Positions 7,708 to 17,900 of a stretch of 48,341 nucleotides of DNA are shown piece after piece. The DNA is from Desulfatirhabdium butyrativorans DSM 18734 (GTDB taxonomy: Bacteria; Desulfobacterota; Desulfobacteria; Desulfobacterales; Desulfatirhabdiaceae). Each line of letters opens with the position of its first letter. The first letter of the stretch is position 1. Location: positions 1-48,341 of the forward strand of contig NZ_AUCU01000037.1 of the NCBI RefSeq assembly GCF_000429925.1, in the 5' to 3' direction. Below the pieces are notes generated by a model, which had not been told where the DNA came from, ran no database searches, and saw nothing but the letters and a program-made list of their open reading frames with translations. A program made the translations under genes and the position numbers.

Positions 7708-8359
7708 CTCCGTTTCGGTTGCGGCAGGATGAGGGACGCGACCGGAGGTGAACCGGAGGGGCTTACGCGGGTACCGTTTCCCTGCAGTTCACCAGATCAG
7801 TCGCGAGAGCCAACCGTCGCGGGTGAGGGTCGTCGTTTTCGCCGGCTGTGTTTTCCATGTTCGTTCCAGAGGGGCTGGGCCCTTCCTTTCGCAAAGAATG
7901 CTCGTCTGTTGTTTCCATAAGGCGCCTACCGTACACCAGCAAGGCCATGGGATCAAGCGCTTTTCACGCCTGGCATCGAAAACTTTACAGGTTGAAAAAA
8001 AGCTTTCCAGACAGGAGGCCGCCATCCGGTTGCCGGAAAACCGGAATGCCGCTATCCGGCCAAAAGCAGCGTGGTATTTTGCGGGTTCCGCCTGATTTGA
8101 CAAAGTGGCATCCCGTATGCATAGGATTGCCTCTGAACGGAATTGGATATTCCTCGACGATTTGGAACCAATGCCATTGACTGAAACTCTTCGGTCGGTT
8201 GATCGGAATTCCTGCGTCATTCCGACTAAAACCGGAATCCCGTTTTTCGAACAGGTTATGGACCACGGCTTTCACCTTGGTGACATTTGAGAGCCGGTAT
8301 TTTTCCGTAATTCAATGCCATTGGATCTGGAACTCCATCCACATTCACAGGAGGTCATC
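7708..8359. other. Divergent intergenic region between mgtA and uspA
   Basis: About 650 bases without a convincing gene. It must contain the promoters of both divergent genes, but I could not pick one confidently. A half-copy of the CCGGAATCC-type repeat lies at 8212-8240 and related CCGGAAAACCGGAATGCC text near 8032-8058. No Mg2+-sensing leader could be recognised by eye. Confidence 0.5.
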
Positions 8360-8836
8360 ATGTATCAGAGCATTCTGGTTCCCCTGGACGGTTCCGCCCG
8401 AGCCGAACGCATCCTGCCCCATGTCGAAGCCCTGGCGATCCGCTTCAAATCGCGCGTCCTGTTTCTTCAGGTGCTCAATCCGCTGCAGGTCGCCAACATT
8501 TCGCTTCATGTCTCGGGCATCCACACCGATCTCATCGCCCAGAGCCTCAAGGATTTCAACCGGCGATACGAGGAGGTCCAGCAATACCTTGCCGGATGGC
8601 AGGGAGAATTCCGGGAAAAAGGCATCGACGCCCGGAAATTTGTCGAGCAGGGCACGATCGTGGAGACGATCATGATGGTAGCCAACCGGGAAAACGCCGA
8701 TCTGATCGCCATGGCAAGTCATGGCAGGACAGGAATGAGCCGCGTGTTTTACGGCAGCGTGGCGGCCGGTGTTCTGCAACTCGTCGATCGTCCGATGCTC
8801 CTTGTCCGTTCGAGAAATCTGGAGAAACCGGCCTGA
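8360..8836 (+). CDS. Universal stress protein, UspA family
   Basis: A 158-residue single-domain protein. ATG 8360 was chosen because AGGAGG lies directly upstream; the longer open frame lacks a site. The N-terminus MYQSILVPLDGSARAERI and the C-terminal ATP-binding loop GRTGMSRVFYGSVA (G-x2-G-x9-G-S) are classic for the ATP-binding UspA subgroup. A cytoplasmic nucleotide-binding stress protein; it is divergent from the Mg2+ transporter and followed directly by a hexamer array. Confidence 0.93.
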   Translation: MYQSILVPLDGSARAERILPHVEALAIRFKSRVLFLQVLNPLQVANISLHVSGIHTDLIAQSLKDFNRRYEEVQQYLAGWQGEFREKGIDARKFVEQGTIVETIMMVANRENADLIAMASHGRTGMSRVFYGSVAAGVLQLVDRPMLLVRSRNLEKPA

Positions 8837-8856
8837 GCGTAATCGGAATGGCGCTG

Positions 8857-9050
8857 CAATCGTTGTCCCTGTCCCTGTCGCTATCGTTGTCGTTGTCGTA
8901 ATCGTAATCGTAATCGATCGCTGTTTCCGGTCGCAATCGCAATTACAATCGTTATCGTTGCCGTTATCGCTGTCCCTATCGCTATCGTTGTCGTTGTCGT
9001 TGTCGTAATCGTAATCGTGATCGTAAGTGATCGTAAGTGATCGTGATCGT
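8857..9050. repeat. Degenerate hexamer array (TCGNNN), GTTGTC orientation
   Basis: Tandem hexamers with TCG fixed and three variable bases (TCGTTG, TCGTAA, TCGCTA, TCCCTG), starting some 20 bases after the uspA stop and ending near 9050, where it passes into an AATCAGAAGTCAGAAG heptamer fragment. Confidence 0.92.
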
Positions 9051-9194
9051 AAATCAGAAGTCAGAAGAAAAACCTTCGATTTCTCTTCCTCCGGAAATCA
9101 CTCCAGGTGGGGAGAACGACGGAAAACCCCTCACCCCACCCTTCACCCTACCCTTCTCCCTACCTCTCTTCATAGCAAGCGGGGAGGGGGAATT

Positions 9195-9388
9195 TACGAT
9201 TACGACAACGACTACGAGACGGCGACTTCGATTACGATTACGACAACGACAACGACAACGATAGCGATAGTGATAGTGATTAGGACTAACTACGATAGCA
9301 ATTAGGACCAAGAACGACTTCGACTACGATTACGACAACGACAACGACAACGACAACGATAGCGATAGTGATAGCGATAGCGATTCGG
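9195..9388. repeat. Degenerate hexamer array, inverted orientation
   Basis: Same repeat as 8857-9050 but in the complementary orientation (CGATTA, CGACAA, CGATAG), lying some 40 bases beyond the fumarase stop. The pair forms large inverted repeats around a 140-base spacer (9051-9194) that holds no gene. Confidence 0.92.
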
Positions 9389-9426
9389 ATTGTGAAGGAA
9401 TTCGAGGATAACGAAGATTCCGGGAG

Positions 9427-11034
9427 TTACAGTAACCCGTCAAAAAAATCGTTCCCCTTGTCATCCACGATGATAAAGGCCGGAAAGTCCTTGACCGTGA
9501 TCGCCCAGATGGCTTCCATGCCCAATTCGGGATATTCGAGGAGTTTCACGCTCGTGATGCAGTCCCTCCCCAGCCGGGCGGCCGGCCCGCCAATGGATCC
9601 GAGATAGAATCCGCCGTATTGCTTGCAGGATTGGGTGACGACCTTGGTCCGGTTGCCTTTGGCCAGCATCACCATCGATCCTCCCCGCTTCTGGAACAGC
9701 GGAACATACGGATCCATCCGGCCGGCAGTGGTCGGTCCGAAAGACCCCGACGCCCGGCCCGCAGGGGTTTTGGCAGGGCCCGCGTAGTAGACGATGTGGT
9801 TCTTGAAATAATCCGGCAAGTCCTCCCCGGTATCGAGCCGCTCTTTCAGTTTGGCGTGCGCGATGTCCCGCGCGACGATGATCGGCCCGTTCAGGCTCAG
9901 CCGCGTGGCCACGGGATATTTCGATAGCGTGGCGCGGATTTCGTCCATCGGGCGGTTCAGATCGATCGATACCGCCTGATCCGCTGCGGCGGTCGGCTCC
10001 GGCAGGAATCGGGCAGGATCGGTATCGAGCCGTTCCAGATAAACGCCATCGGCCGTGATCTTCGCCTTGATGTTGCGATCGGCGCTGCAACTGACCCCGA
10101 TGCCGATGGGGCAGGATGCGCCGTGCCGCGGCATGCGGATGACCCGCACATCGTGGCAGAAGGCAACCCCGCCGAACTGGGCGCCAAGCCCGATCTTTCT
10201 GGATATCCGCTGCAGCTCGGCCTCCATTTCCAGATCGCGGAAGGCCCTGCCGTGAATGTTGCCCGTTGTCGGCAGCCCGTCGAGATATTTGGCCGATGCG
10301 AGCTTGACGGTCTTGAGGTTGGTTTCTGCTGAGGTTCCGCCAATGACGACGGCCAGGTGGTATGGCGGGCATGCCGCTGTGCCGAGGCTTTTCATTTTGG
10401 CTTCCAGAAATCTCGGCAGGGTCTCGGGTGAAAGCGTCGCCTTGGTTTCCTGATAGAGATACGTCTTGTTGGCGCTGCCGCCTCCTTTGGCGATAAAGAG
10501 AAAATCGTACCGGTCCGACGGCGTAGCGTAAATGTCGATCTGCGCCGGAAGATTGGTGCCGGTGTTTTTCTCGAGGTACATGTCGAGCGGCGCATTCTGG
10601 GAATAGCGCAGGTTGTTGCGCTGATAGGCCTGGTAAACGCCCCGGCTGAGCGCCTCCTCGTCGTTGAAACCCGTCCACACGCCCTGCCCTTTCTTTCCGA
10701 TAATGACGGCCGTCCCCGTATCCTGGCACATGGGATATTCCATTTCCGCGGAGATGACGGCGTTTTTCAGAAATTCGAGCGCGACATAGCGATCGTTGGC
10801 CGAGCTTTCGGGGTCTTTGAGGATGGCAGCCAATTGTTCCAGATGGGATGTTCGCAGCAGATGGGCGCTATCCGTAAAAGCCTGATCCGCCAGAAGCGTC
10901 AGGGCCTCCGGTGCAATCTTGAGCATCGCCCGGCCTTCGAAACTGCTTTTTTCGATGGGTTCCGTTGTCAGCAGCCGATAGTCGGTTGCGTCTGCCGCCG
11001 GCTCGAACAGGGGTTGATAATGAAAGTCAGTCAT
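9427..11034 (-). CDS. Fumarate hydratase class I (iron-sulfur)
   Basis: A 535-residue class I fumarase, interconverting fumarate and malate in the TCA cycle with an oxygen-sensitive [4Fe-4S] cluster. The candidate cluster ligands are Cys103 (PMCQDTGT), Cys222 (GTAACPPYH) and Cys316 (GVSCSADR), each offset by two from E. coli FumA Cys105/224/318. The start ATG 11034 has GAGGA eight bases upstream. The frame stays open another 99 codons through a hexamer array encoding Asp-Asn-Tyr repeats; that extension is an artefact. Length matches single-chain FumA/FumB rather than the two-subunit form. A hexamer array sits about 75 bases upstream, in the likely promoter. Confidence 0.95.
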   Translation of the reverse strand: MTDFHYQPLFEPAADATDYRLLTTEPIEKSSFEGRAMLKIAPEALTLLADQAFTDSAHLLRTSHLEQLAAILKDPESSANDRYVALEFLKNAVISAEMEYPMCQDTGTAVIIGKKGQGVWTGFNDEEALSRGVYQAYQRNNLRYSQNAPLDMYLEKNTGTNLPAQIDIYATPSDRYDFLFIAKGGGSANKTYLYQETKATLSPETLPRFLEAKMKSLGTAACPPYHLAVVIGGTSAETNLKTVKLASAKYLDGLPTTGNIHGRAFRDLEMEAELQRISRKIGLGAQFGGVAFCHDVRVIRMPRHGASCPIGIGVSCSADRNIKAKITADGVYLERLDTDPARFLPEPTAAADQAVSIDLNRPMDEIRATLSKYPVATRLSLNGPIIVARDIAHAKLKERLDTGEDLPDYFKNHIVYYAGPAKTPAGRASGSFGPTTAGRMDPYVPLFQKRGGSMVMLAKGNRTKVVTQSCKQYGGFYLGSIGGPAARLGRDCITSVKLLEYPELGMEAIWAITVKDFPAFIIVDDKGNDFFDGLL

Positions 11035-11107
11035 GATGTCCTCGTAAAAATGGTTGTTGATCGTGAAGCATCTATCCATCTCAACACAGGGAAACAAGCC
11101 GTTTTTC

Positions 11108-11229
11108 TTATCGTTGTCGCTGTCGTTATCATTGTCGTTATCGTTATCGTTGTCGTTGTCGTTGTCGTAATCGTTGTCGTTGTCGTTGTCGTAATCGTTG
11201 TCGTTGTCGTTGTCGTAATCGTAATCGAT
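11108..11229. repeat. Degenerate hexamer array upstream of fumarase
   Basis: Twenty TCGNNN hexamers (mainly TCGTTG with TCGTAA punctuation). It lies between the MBL-fold gene end and the fumarase start, about 75 bases from the fumarase start codon, so it probably overlaps the fumarase promoter or leader. Confidence 0.92.
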
Positions 11230-11278
11230 CCCCGATCCCGCAAACCGGGGCATGGGAATTGTCATCCCCCGGGAGTGG

Positions 11279-12022
11279 TCAAGCCCCGCCCACCATGAGT
11301 GCGCTTGGTGGGACCGGATGGCTCCTCCCATGCCCGGGGCACAGCGTCACCCCTTCCCCCAGTCGCCCGATCCCTTCGACCGTGTGGCGCTGGCTCTCGG
11401 CATCTTCCACAAACGGATTCACCTGAAGCCTGCCGTCCAGCCACAGAAAAGTGTCCCCGCAAACGAGCAACCCGCTTGGTCGATGATAAAACGATACCGA
11501 ATCCACGGTATGGCCCGGTGTTGCCAGAATCTCGAAACCATCGACGGGCGGGTCGCCCTGCCGGAAAAAACGCACGCGCTCAGCCGGAAATCCTTTGTGA
11601 AACGGGGTGCCATACAGCCTGCCGCAAAGCACGTCCCGGATCTTCGGTGCGTAGCCGAAGGCCCGCATGCACGGCAGCAGCACATCCCGGATGTCGGAGA
11701 ACGACGGCAAGGGCAGCCGTTGGCTGCCCGTCACACGGCGCCTCGCCGCTTCCGAAAAGGCGATGAAAAGGGTCGGCCACCGCTTTTTCAGGGTGAACCA
11801 GCCACCGATATGATCGATGTGAAAGTGCGTACAGAAAATGCCTGCCGGCTCGGGCATGGCCGCCAGTGCCGCAACCAGTCCGTCGAAATCGGAAGGCATG
11901 CCGCTATCGAGCAGAAAGGTTTCGGCGGTCAGCCGATTTTCGATGATATACGTGTTGCTCACCACGCCTGCGAACCGGTGCAGCCGGACGCCTGCGGAAA
12001 GCGTCCACATTTCTTCAATCAT
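11279..12022 (-). CDS. MBL-fold metal hydrolase
   Basis: A 247-residue metallo-beta-lactamase-fold protein. It has the metal-binding motif [10 protein letters not shown] (His66, His68, Asp70, His71 counting from ATG 12022), a second-shell [14 protein letters not shown] and CPGHGRSH. These are the ligands of a binuclear zinc or iron hydrolase such as glyoxalase II-like or quorum-lactone-like enzymes; the substrate cannot be told. The start was set at ATG 12022, overlapping the aldolase stop by 8 bases; ATG 12010 or 12052 are alternatives. The overlap places it in an operon behind the aldolase, so a carbon-metabolism or methylglyoxal-detoxification role is possible. Confidence 0.85.
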   Translation of the reverse strand: MIEEMWTLSAGVRLHRFAGVVSNTYIIENRLTAETFLLDSGMPSDFDGLVAALAAMPEPAGIFCTHFHIDHIGGWFTLKKRWPTLFIAFSEAARRRVTGSQRLPLPSFSDIRDVLLPCMRAFGYAPKIRDVLCGRLYGTPFHKGFPAERVRFFRQGDPPVDGFEILATPGHTVDSVSFYHRPSGLLVCGDTFLWLDGRLQVNPFVEDAESQRHTVEGIGRLGEGVTLCPGHGRSHPVPPSALMVGGA

Positions 12023-13304
12023 CGAAATTCCCGGCCGAACCCTTTTGGGCATTCATACCGCCGGCCTTCTGGGCAATGCGCTCCGGTGTCCACTCCGCCG
12101 GGTCTTCGATCCGGCCGGCTTTTGGTCCTGGATCGTGGGAGCCGTTTTTGAGGATCATCTCGATGGCGATCGGCGCCGTGTCGGTTGCGTTGAACACATC
12201 GACAAGCAGGTGGTGGACGAATTTTTCCACCCGCTCGACCATGCGCTCCCGAATGGGGGCTGGCTGGGCCAGGATCCTGCTTTCGAAGGGCAGATTGAGC
12301 TTCTTGTAATCCCCTTTCTTCCAGCCTTTTTCGGCGGCATAGGCCTTCATCTCCTGCCACAGGGCTTCGCTCAATCCCTCGTTTTCCACCTTGATGAACT
12401 CCCCGTTGGCGTCGAGGATGGCGTTTCCGTAGTCGTTGACCTCCAGACCCCAGCCGATCATCTGCAGGGCTGTCGCCACATTGGCCTTGGTCGTTTTGGT
12501 TTCCCGGGCGATCTGGCGCAGCCGATCCGAATTGTTGCCGGAGGTGCCGTGCTGGGCGCCCGATATCCCGTATGGGCTGAGGGCTTCATGAATGCTGCGG
12601 GTCAGATCGACCTGGATCCCCAAATCGGATGCCTCGATGCCGTGCGTCGTGCCGTTGTTGAGCGCGATCCAGTCCGGGAAAATGCCGTGGGCATTGAGGC
12701 CCTGAATCAGGAACAGCGCCTCGGGCACGGTGGAAAGTCCCGTTTTTCCCTTGATTTCGCCGACCTCCGTCTCGAGCCCCGCCCAGGCGGGGATATAGGG
12801 GTTGAGCGCGATATTGGCCATCAGGTTGTCGGCATCGGGCATGTGGGATGCATCGATGGCGATGGAGGTGATGCCCGCCTCGAAAATGGTCGGGATCTCG
12901 ACGATGGCAGGCGCGATGTCGTCCTTGGACTTGATGCCGTAGTGGTCGGCATGGACAGCGACGGGGACGGTGATGCCCAGCTCGTTGCACACGGCGTCCA
13001 CCTGGCGGGCGATGTTCCAGAAATTGACCGGGCAATAATTGCATTCGGAGCGGGCGATTTCGATGATGATGACGGAATTGGCGGCCTGTGCGGCACGAAG
13101 CGCACCGCGGATCACCAGGTGGTTACGGCCGTTGGCTGCAATGGAAATGGCCTTGCCTTTGGCGAGCATGGCCCGATCGATGTATTTCCCGCTGACAATC
13201 AGCGCCCGGGAATTGGGAAACAGCCGGGTGATGTTGGGTGGTCGGCCTACGGATACGGCCTTCAGGAAATCGGGATCATTTGGCTTAAACGTTGAGCTGG
13301 ACAT
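12015..13304 (-). CDS. Class II fructose-bisphosphate aldolase family protein
   Basis: A 429-residue zinc-dependent aldolase-family protein, cleaving or forming fructose-1,6-bisphosphate in glycolysis/gluconeogenesis. Motifs: VAVHADHYG (His118, Asp120, His121; zinc site), the DASHMPDADN loop, GLETEVGEIKGK and GIQVDLTRSIHEAL. It is longer than the 340-360 residues of standard FbaA and may be a family variant with a different substrate. ATG 13304 follows a clear GGAGG; the frame remains open for another 79 codons through a heptamer array (Pro-Ser-Pro-Ile-Ala-His repeats), which is not coding. The downstream MBL gene overlaps its end. Confidence 0.85.
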   Translation of the reverse strand: MSSSTFKPNDPDFLKAVSVGRPPNITRLFPNSRALIVSGKYIDRAMLAKGKAISIAANGRNHLVIRGALRAAQAANSVIIIEIARSECNYCPVNFWNIARQVDAVCNELGITVPVAVHADHYGIKSKDDIAPAIVEIPTIFEAGITSIAIDASHMPDADNLMANIALNPYIPAWAGLETEVGEIKGKTGLSTVPEALFLIQGLNAHGIFPDWIALNNGTTHGIEASDLGIQVDLTRSIHEALSPYGISGAQHGTSGNNSDRLRQIARETKTTKANVATALQMIGWGLEVNDYGNAILDANGEFIKVENEGLSEALWQEMKAYAAEKGWKKGDYKKLNLPFESRILAQPAPIRERMVERVEKFVHHLLVDVFNATDTAPIAIEMILKNGSHDPGPKAGRIEDPAEWTPERIAQKAGGMNAQKGSAGNFDD

Positions 13305-13351
13305 GAGAACCTCCGCTGTATGGGTTTGAAGAGCAGTCGGCAGTGGGCGGT

Positions 13352-13378
13352 AGGGGCGGCCCTTTGTGGCCGCCCAGT
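13352..13378. repeat. Short GTAGGGGCG hairpin repeat
   Basis: GTAGGGGCGGCC, a short TTTG loop and GGCCGCCC form a strong hairpin. Related hairpins lie at 22258-22282 and 34784-34802. It is located in the leader of the aldolase gene on the opposite strand. Confidence 0.7.
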
Positions 13379-13504
13379 GGGCAATGGGCAATGGGCAATG
13401 GGCAATAGGCAATGGGTGATGGGTGATGGGTGATGGGTGATGGGCGATGGGCGATAGGCGATAGGCGATGGGTGATGGGTGATGGGCGATAGGTGATGGG
13501 TGGT
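13375..13504. repeat. Heptamer array upstream of the aldolase gene
   Basis: About eighteen heptamers: GGGCAAT units, then GGGTGAT, GGGCGAT and AGGCGAT. It is the largest such array here and a run of perfect G3N4 units. Unlike the others it lies on the 5' side of a gene (70 bases upstream of the aldolase start) with the G-rich strand opposite to coding. Confidence 0.92.
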
Positions 13505-13582
13505 TGATTGCTGTAGATAGAGGAATACCAATCATTTTCATATATGCTCATGACGAGGGTCGCCGCCCCTGTGGATATAAAG

Positions 13583-13638
13583 AGTGCCTGAACGAAAAAT
13601 CCCGATTCGGAGCAGTGCGCCGCCTGCTGGCAGACACT
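13583..13638. mobile_element. MITE-like element, short derivative
   Basis: Begins AGTGCCTGAACGAAAAATCC, continues with the GGAGCAGTGCGCCGCCTGC arm and ends in GACACTA. It appears to be a deletion derivative of the element at 45315-45442. Confidence 0.7.
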
Positions 13639-13649
13639 AAACACGGCCG

Positions 13650-13735
13650 ACATTCCGGCGAAAGCCGGAATCCAGTTCTGTAGCAGCGGGATGCAGACAC
13701 GTTCCGGACCCGGGCTTTCGCCGGGGTGACGGGCC
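13650..13735. repeat. Paired CCGGCGAAAGCC element
   Basis: Starts CATTCCGGCGAAAGCCGG and ends CTTTCGCCGGGGTGACGG. The ends form an imperfect 16-base inverted repeat around 50 bases. The same two ends occur at 19858-19974 and 45505-45604. It is followed by a short CTGCCGACTGCC heptamer run reaching the stop of the HAD gene. Confidence 0.75.
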
Positions 13736-13767
13736 TCTCTGCCGACTGCCCACTGCCGACTATCTTC

Positions 13768-14613
13768 CTATCGCATCTTCAGCCATTTTTCAATGGCCTC
13801 CGACACACCGGCCGCATCGTGGCTGGATACGGTCGCGAATCGCGCACGGAGCGGCTCGGGCGCATTGGCCACCAGCATCGCCGCACCGGCCCATTCCAGC
13901 AGATCGAGATCGTTGTAATCGTTGCCGATCGCAAGGACGTCTTCGCGGGAAACGCCCAGTTTCCGGCAGAGCCATTGGGCCGCCCGGCTCTTGCTGACGC
14001 AGGGATGAAAAATTTCGATCCACATGCTTTCGTGATCGAGCGGTGAGGTCGATCGGATGACGCTCAGTCCGGGAAATGCTGCCCGGAGCCGCTCCCAAAC
14101 GGGTACCGCTTCCCGGGGAGGAGCCACGACCAGGAATTGGGATACGATGCCGTCGCTTTCCGGATTGCTGCAGCCCACGCCATCGAGCGGCCGCGCAACA
14201 GCCCGGTAACGATCGAGTCTGCGGAAAAAATCCGGGTTCTCGTTGCCCGAACAACGGTACCGGAACCGGTGGTTGTCGGGAAACGGATCATGCATCATGA
14301 AATCGAGATTCATGCCGCACAGCAGTTCACAGACGGCAGACACCTGCCGGGGCTGCAGGTGCTCAGCCCGCAGAAACCCGCCGTCCGGATAGGCCACGAT
14401 GGCAGCTCCTGTGGAAAACAGGATGAAATCGATCGGGAGTTTTTCGGAAACGCTCTTTGCAAAAGAATATGGCGAACGGCCGGTTGCCAGCACCCGGATG
14501 GCATCGAACCCGGCGGCGCGCCTCAGACTGCCGAGGTCAGCCGGCGAGAAGCCCCCGTCACTTCGCATCAGTGTTCCGTCCAGGTCCGTGATGATCATGC
14601 GTTTGGCTGGCAT
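13768..14613 (-). CDS. HAD-superfamily hydrolase, Cof subfamily
   Basis: A 281-residue cytoplasmic phosphatase-like protein. Motif I DLDGTL (Asp10 nucleophile, Asp12), TGRSPYSF in the motif II region, and motif IV GNDYNDLDLL all fit the Cof/YidA-type (C2B cap) HAD phosphatases acting on sugar phosphates or other small metabolites. ATG 14613 has AAGGA upstream; a longer reading adds 17 residues from a repeat (MAGFRRNVDPGF) and is rejected. The G-rich heptamers GGCAGTC/GGCAGTG follow within a few bases of its stop. Substrate not predictable. Confidence 0.9.
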   Translation of the reverse strand: MPAKRMIITDLDGTLMRSDGGFSPADLGSLRRAAGFDAIRVLATGRSPYSFAKSVSEKLPIDFILFSTGAAIVAYPDGGFLRAEHLQPRQVSAVCELLCGMNLDFMMHDPFPDNHRFRYRCSGNENPDFFRRLDRYRAVARPLDGVGCSNPESDGIVSQFLVVAPPREAVPVWERLRAAFPGLSVIRSTSPLDHESMWIEIFHPCVSKSRAAQWLCRKLGVSREDVLAIGNDYNDLDLLEWAGAAMLVANAPEPLRARFATVSSHDAAGVSEAIEKWLKMR

Positions 14614-14644
14614 GAGCGATTCCTTCGGAAACCCTGGATCGACA

Positions 14645-14684
14645 TTCCGGCGAAATCCCGCCATTGACAGGAGGAATCCCGTTC
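14645..14684. repeat. CCGGCGAAATCCCGCC half-repeat
   Basis: TTCCGGCGAAATCCCGCCA, then GGAGGAATCCCGTT. It resembles the left part of the paired element at 19858-19974 and lies upstream of the HAD gene. Confidence 0.6.
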
Positions 14685-14690
14685 TACCAG

Positions 14691-14782
14691 AGTGCCTGAA
14701 CGGAAAACCCGTTTTGTGTACAACCTGAGCCGGAGGGCAGGCGACGCGCTGCTCCCAATAGGGGTCTTCCGTTCAGACACTA
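14691..14782. mobile_element. MITE-like element, 92-bp derivative
   Basis: Ends AGTGCCTGAACGGAAAACCC and GGGGTCTTCCGTTCAGACAC form inverted repeats. The left arm contains TACAACCTGAGCCGGAGGGC and the right arm CGCGCTGCTCCCAATAGGGG. The central part of the 128-bp version is missing. Confidence 0.8.
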
Positions 14783-14821
14783 CCATAGCGGAACATTGAC
14801 AGCTCCCGAGCTCCTCCCTGC

Positions 14822-14911
14822 TCATAACCCATGACCCATAACCTATCGCCTATCGCCTATCGCCCATCGCCCATCGCCTATCGCCCATCGCCCATCGCCC
14901 ACTGCCCACAT
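14822..14911. repeat. Heptamer array at the 3' end of the debranching-enzyme gene
   Basis: Twelve to thirteen heptamers (CCTATCG, CCCATCG, CCCACTG on this strand) ending about 3 bases from the stop of the minus-strand glycogen debranching enzyme gene. The coding strand carries several G3N4 units (GGGCGAT). Confidence 0.92.
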
Positions 14912-14913
14912 AT

Positions 14914-17900
14914 TCACGATGATTTGGGCTTTTCCTGATGGGCCAGCATCCGCCACACCCGCAGGGTCTCGCTCACGCTCCACGCCTGCGCATCGCAGCC
15001 GCGGGCCGTATGCGGGGCATCCCCGTCCATGATTTCCGGAAGATGGCCGATACAGCCCTGCATCAGCCCGAAGGCCGCGCAGCTCAGGTAAGAGAGCGCC
15101 GTCTCCCGGGCCTGATGGCCGTAAGCCTTGAACCAGGCCTCGCAAAAAACCGGAAACTGCCAGCCCCAGGCCGTGCCGTTGTGGTAGGCTGGTTTTCGGG
15201 ATGTATCCTCATCACCGGCGTATCGGCCCCTGTACGGCCGGAAAGGATCGCCCAGCACTTGCCCGTTTCTCCGGATCTCGATGGCCCGCCGAACGGGCCG
15301 GTCCGCCAGGCTCCGGATCCCGCCCGGCACCAGAAGCGCCCGGCAGGCATTCACGATGGAACGCTGTTTTCCCGCATCGGCGATGGCATCGAGGGTAACG
15401 GCCAGAAGCTGGTTGGGCCGCAAGGCATCGTCGGCTTCCGCCTGGGCTGCCGGCATGAAATGATCGGCGTGCAGGCAGTCGGCGAGATGGCCCGGCTCAT
15501 CGCTCCAAAAATAAGCGGGAATGGATCGGGCCACCCGCTCCGAAACCGCTTTCCAGCGTTTTTCCGATGGATCGATTTCGGTCATAAAACCCATGGCGGC
15601 ATGCCAGAGGGCCTGAATTTCGACGGGATATCCCTGTCTCGGGCTGCAGGCCGGGTAATTCGTATCCATCCAGGTAAAATGGGCCGGACTGAAGACAAGG
15701 CCGCTGTCCGCATCCACCCGGATGCCGTTTTCCGTGCCTTCCATGTAGGCGCGGCAGATGGATGCGAGCACTTCCCGAATCTTCCGCCTGCCGCAGGGCG
15801 CATCCAGGAAATCCGTTTTCCCGGTTGCCCGCACCAGATCCCGAACCGCCACCGCGAACCACAGCGGCGCATCGGAAGTATCCCGATTCGCCGGAAGCTC
15901 CCCGGCGATCATGTTCGGCAATGTACCCCGTTCTTCGAACCGGCCGAACTGCAGCAGCATCTTGCGGGCCAGATCGTACGCGCCGGCAGCCACCATGCCC
16001 CGCACGGTGATGAGACTGTCCCGTCCCCAGTCCAGAAACCACGGATAGCCTGCAATGACGCTGGCAAAGGGCTTGCGGCGGACGATGTACGCGTTCAGGC
16101 TGCTTTCCAGAACCGCTGCAGGCGCCAGGGCAGGCCCTTCTCCAGTTCCGATGGCGGCAGGAGGCGAGCCGACAGGCGTTGCGTCAGCCCCAGCCGTCGA
16201 TTTCAGCCTGCACGCCCGATCCGCTGCACCGCGAAGCGCCATCGCCTCCAGCCGGACATGCCCGCCGCCCCTGAGCACTGCGGTGAAATATCCCGGGCTG
16301 AAGAGATCCGAATGGGGATCAAGCCCCCGTTCGGCTTCCAGGGGCCGGAATACCATGTATTGCCATTGGGGCTCGATGTGGAATTCTCCGCCAGCCAGCC
16401 GCATCTGAAGCCGATGGCCGGCTTCGGGTTGAAACGAGAAACCGTCGCCAAGCGGTGTGACACTGGCCGGGAAAAGGGATTCCGGACCCAGATAGGCTTT
16501 GGTCGTATCGTGGAAGCTTCGATCTTCGATATCGGGCCGTAAAACGAGCTGCACCGGCTCATGATCGGGCAGGGTGCTCTTCCTCCCGTCCGCCTTTCCC
16601 CTCCAGAAAACCAGCTCGACGGCGTTTTCGCCTGCAGGCATTCGAACGCCCAAGGTCAGCAGGATGTGCTCCCCCTGGCCCGACGGCACATGAAACCGCC
16701 AATAGCCCGTACCGTCGGGGTCCCGGTAAAACGCATCGAGGCAATCGATGCAGATTTCAAGAGAATACCCCTGGAAAACCACCCAGCCGCGGCAGCGCGT
16801 GAACAGGATCCGCCGATCCTCCGGATAATCGGGATTCAGATTCGCGGCAAGCAAGGCATCGTAGCGGCTCGGCAGCGCCGTCCAGGCCACGGAGGCCCGG
16901 CACATGCCGCCGATCCCGTTTGTGGCCAGAAACATCGGCGGATTCGCCACGATCTCGTTTCGGTGCAGCACCGGCGCGACACGTACCTGCCGCCCTCTGG
17001 GCAGGCAGAGAATTTCGCCCGTCGCATGCTGAACGGCACCGCGCTCATAGACGGTCATCCGCAGCCGAAGCCTCCGGAAACCATCGGACGGCGCAAGAGG
17101 GGCCACGACAAAGAACCGGCCCTGTCCGTCTCGAATGGCATTTTTCTGGAAGACGGTCCGCTTTTCCGCACTCAGCCGGAGCCGGAAAGGCTTTTCAGCC
17201 AGCACCAGCAGCCCATGCCCGTGGGGCACCATGACGATGCGCCTGCTGTCTTCCGGAAAGTGCCAGGGAACGAGGACGGGCTGATCGCCCCTGCCGGCCA
17301 GCCGGGTGCAGAAACCCGACGGGTCATCCGCCAGAAGACGGATCTCCTGCTCGATGTCGATATGCCGCACATCCGCGATCCCACAGAGCCACTGCCGGAT
17401 TTCCCACACCGCGGCCTTCAGCGCCTGCTTGCGCAGGGTATCGTTCGGGTCGAAGGGGGCATCGACGATGGCCGCATCTGCGGCATCGGCACTCAGGCAG
17501 CGCACCTGGCCCGGCTCCAGCCACAGCCGCTGACTGTCGCCTCCGGTTTCGATCTTGAGCCACTGGCCGCTCAGCAGATCCAGCACGTCATCTGTATCGA
17601 AGCAGCGGCTCCAGGAAGCCGTCACGGCCTCCGTGTCGGAAAGATTCACGGCAATGAGCAATTTTTTCCCGGTCGGGCCGTGATGCCGCAGCAGGGCCAC
17701 ATGGTTGCCGGGGCCCGTCTGGATCAGGCGCAGCCGGGTGCTCTTCCGGAAGGCCGGGTGGTTGGTGAGGATACGGCTCAGCCGGCCGATGGCATCGATC
17801 TGGTTGACCGGGTTCCCCCAGTTGAGCGACGGGCTTTCATGAACGATGATCTTGTCTGCTGCCAGCCACTCCACCCCGTTTGCAAAGCCGAATCCGCCGG

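Noticed and set aside
4951-7920. Long open frame (989 codons) opposite the mgtA-type gene
   Set aside because: It is antisense to a clearly conserved ATPase and rich in His, Gly and Arg as expected of a shadow frame; no domain is recognisable.
8097-8127. TTGACA with a poorly matching -10 as the uspA promoter
   Set aside because: TTGACA is perfect, but the only hexamers at 17-19 bases match TATAAT badly and it is 230 bases from the gene.
11035-11331. Asp-Asn-Tyr-rich N-terminal extension of fumarase
   Set aside because: Encoded by the hexamer array; ATG 11034 has a good ribosome-binding site and gives normal family length.
13305-13541. Pro-Ser-His-rich N-terminal extension of the aldolase
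   Set aside because: Encoded by the heptamer array; ATG 13304 has GGAGG upstream.
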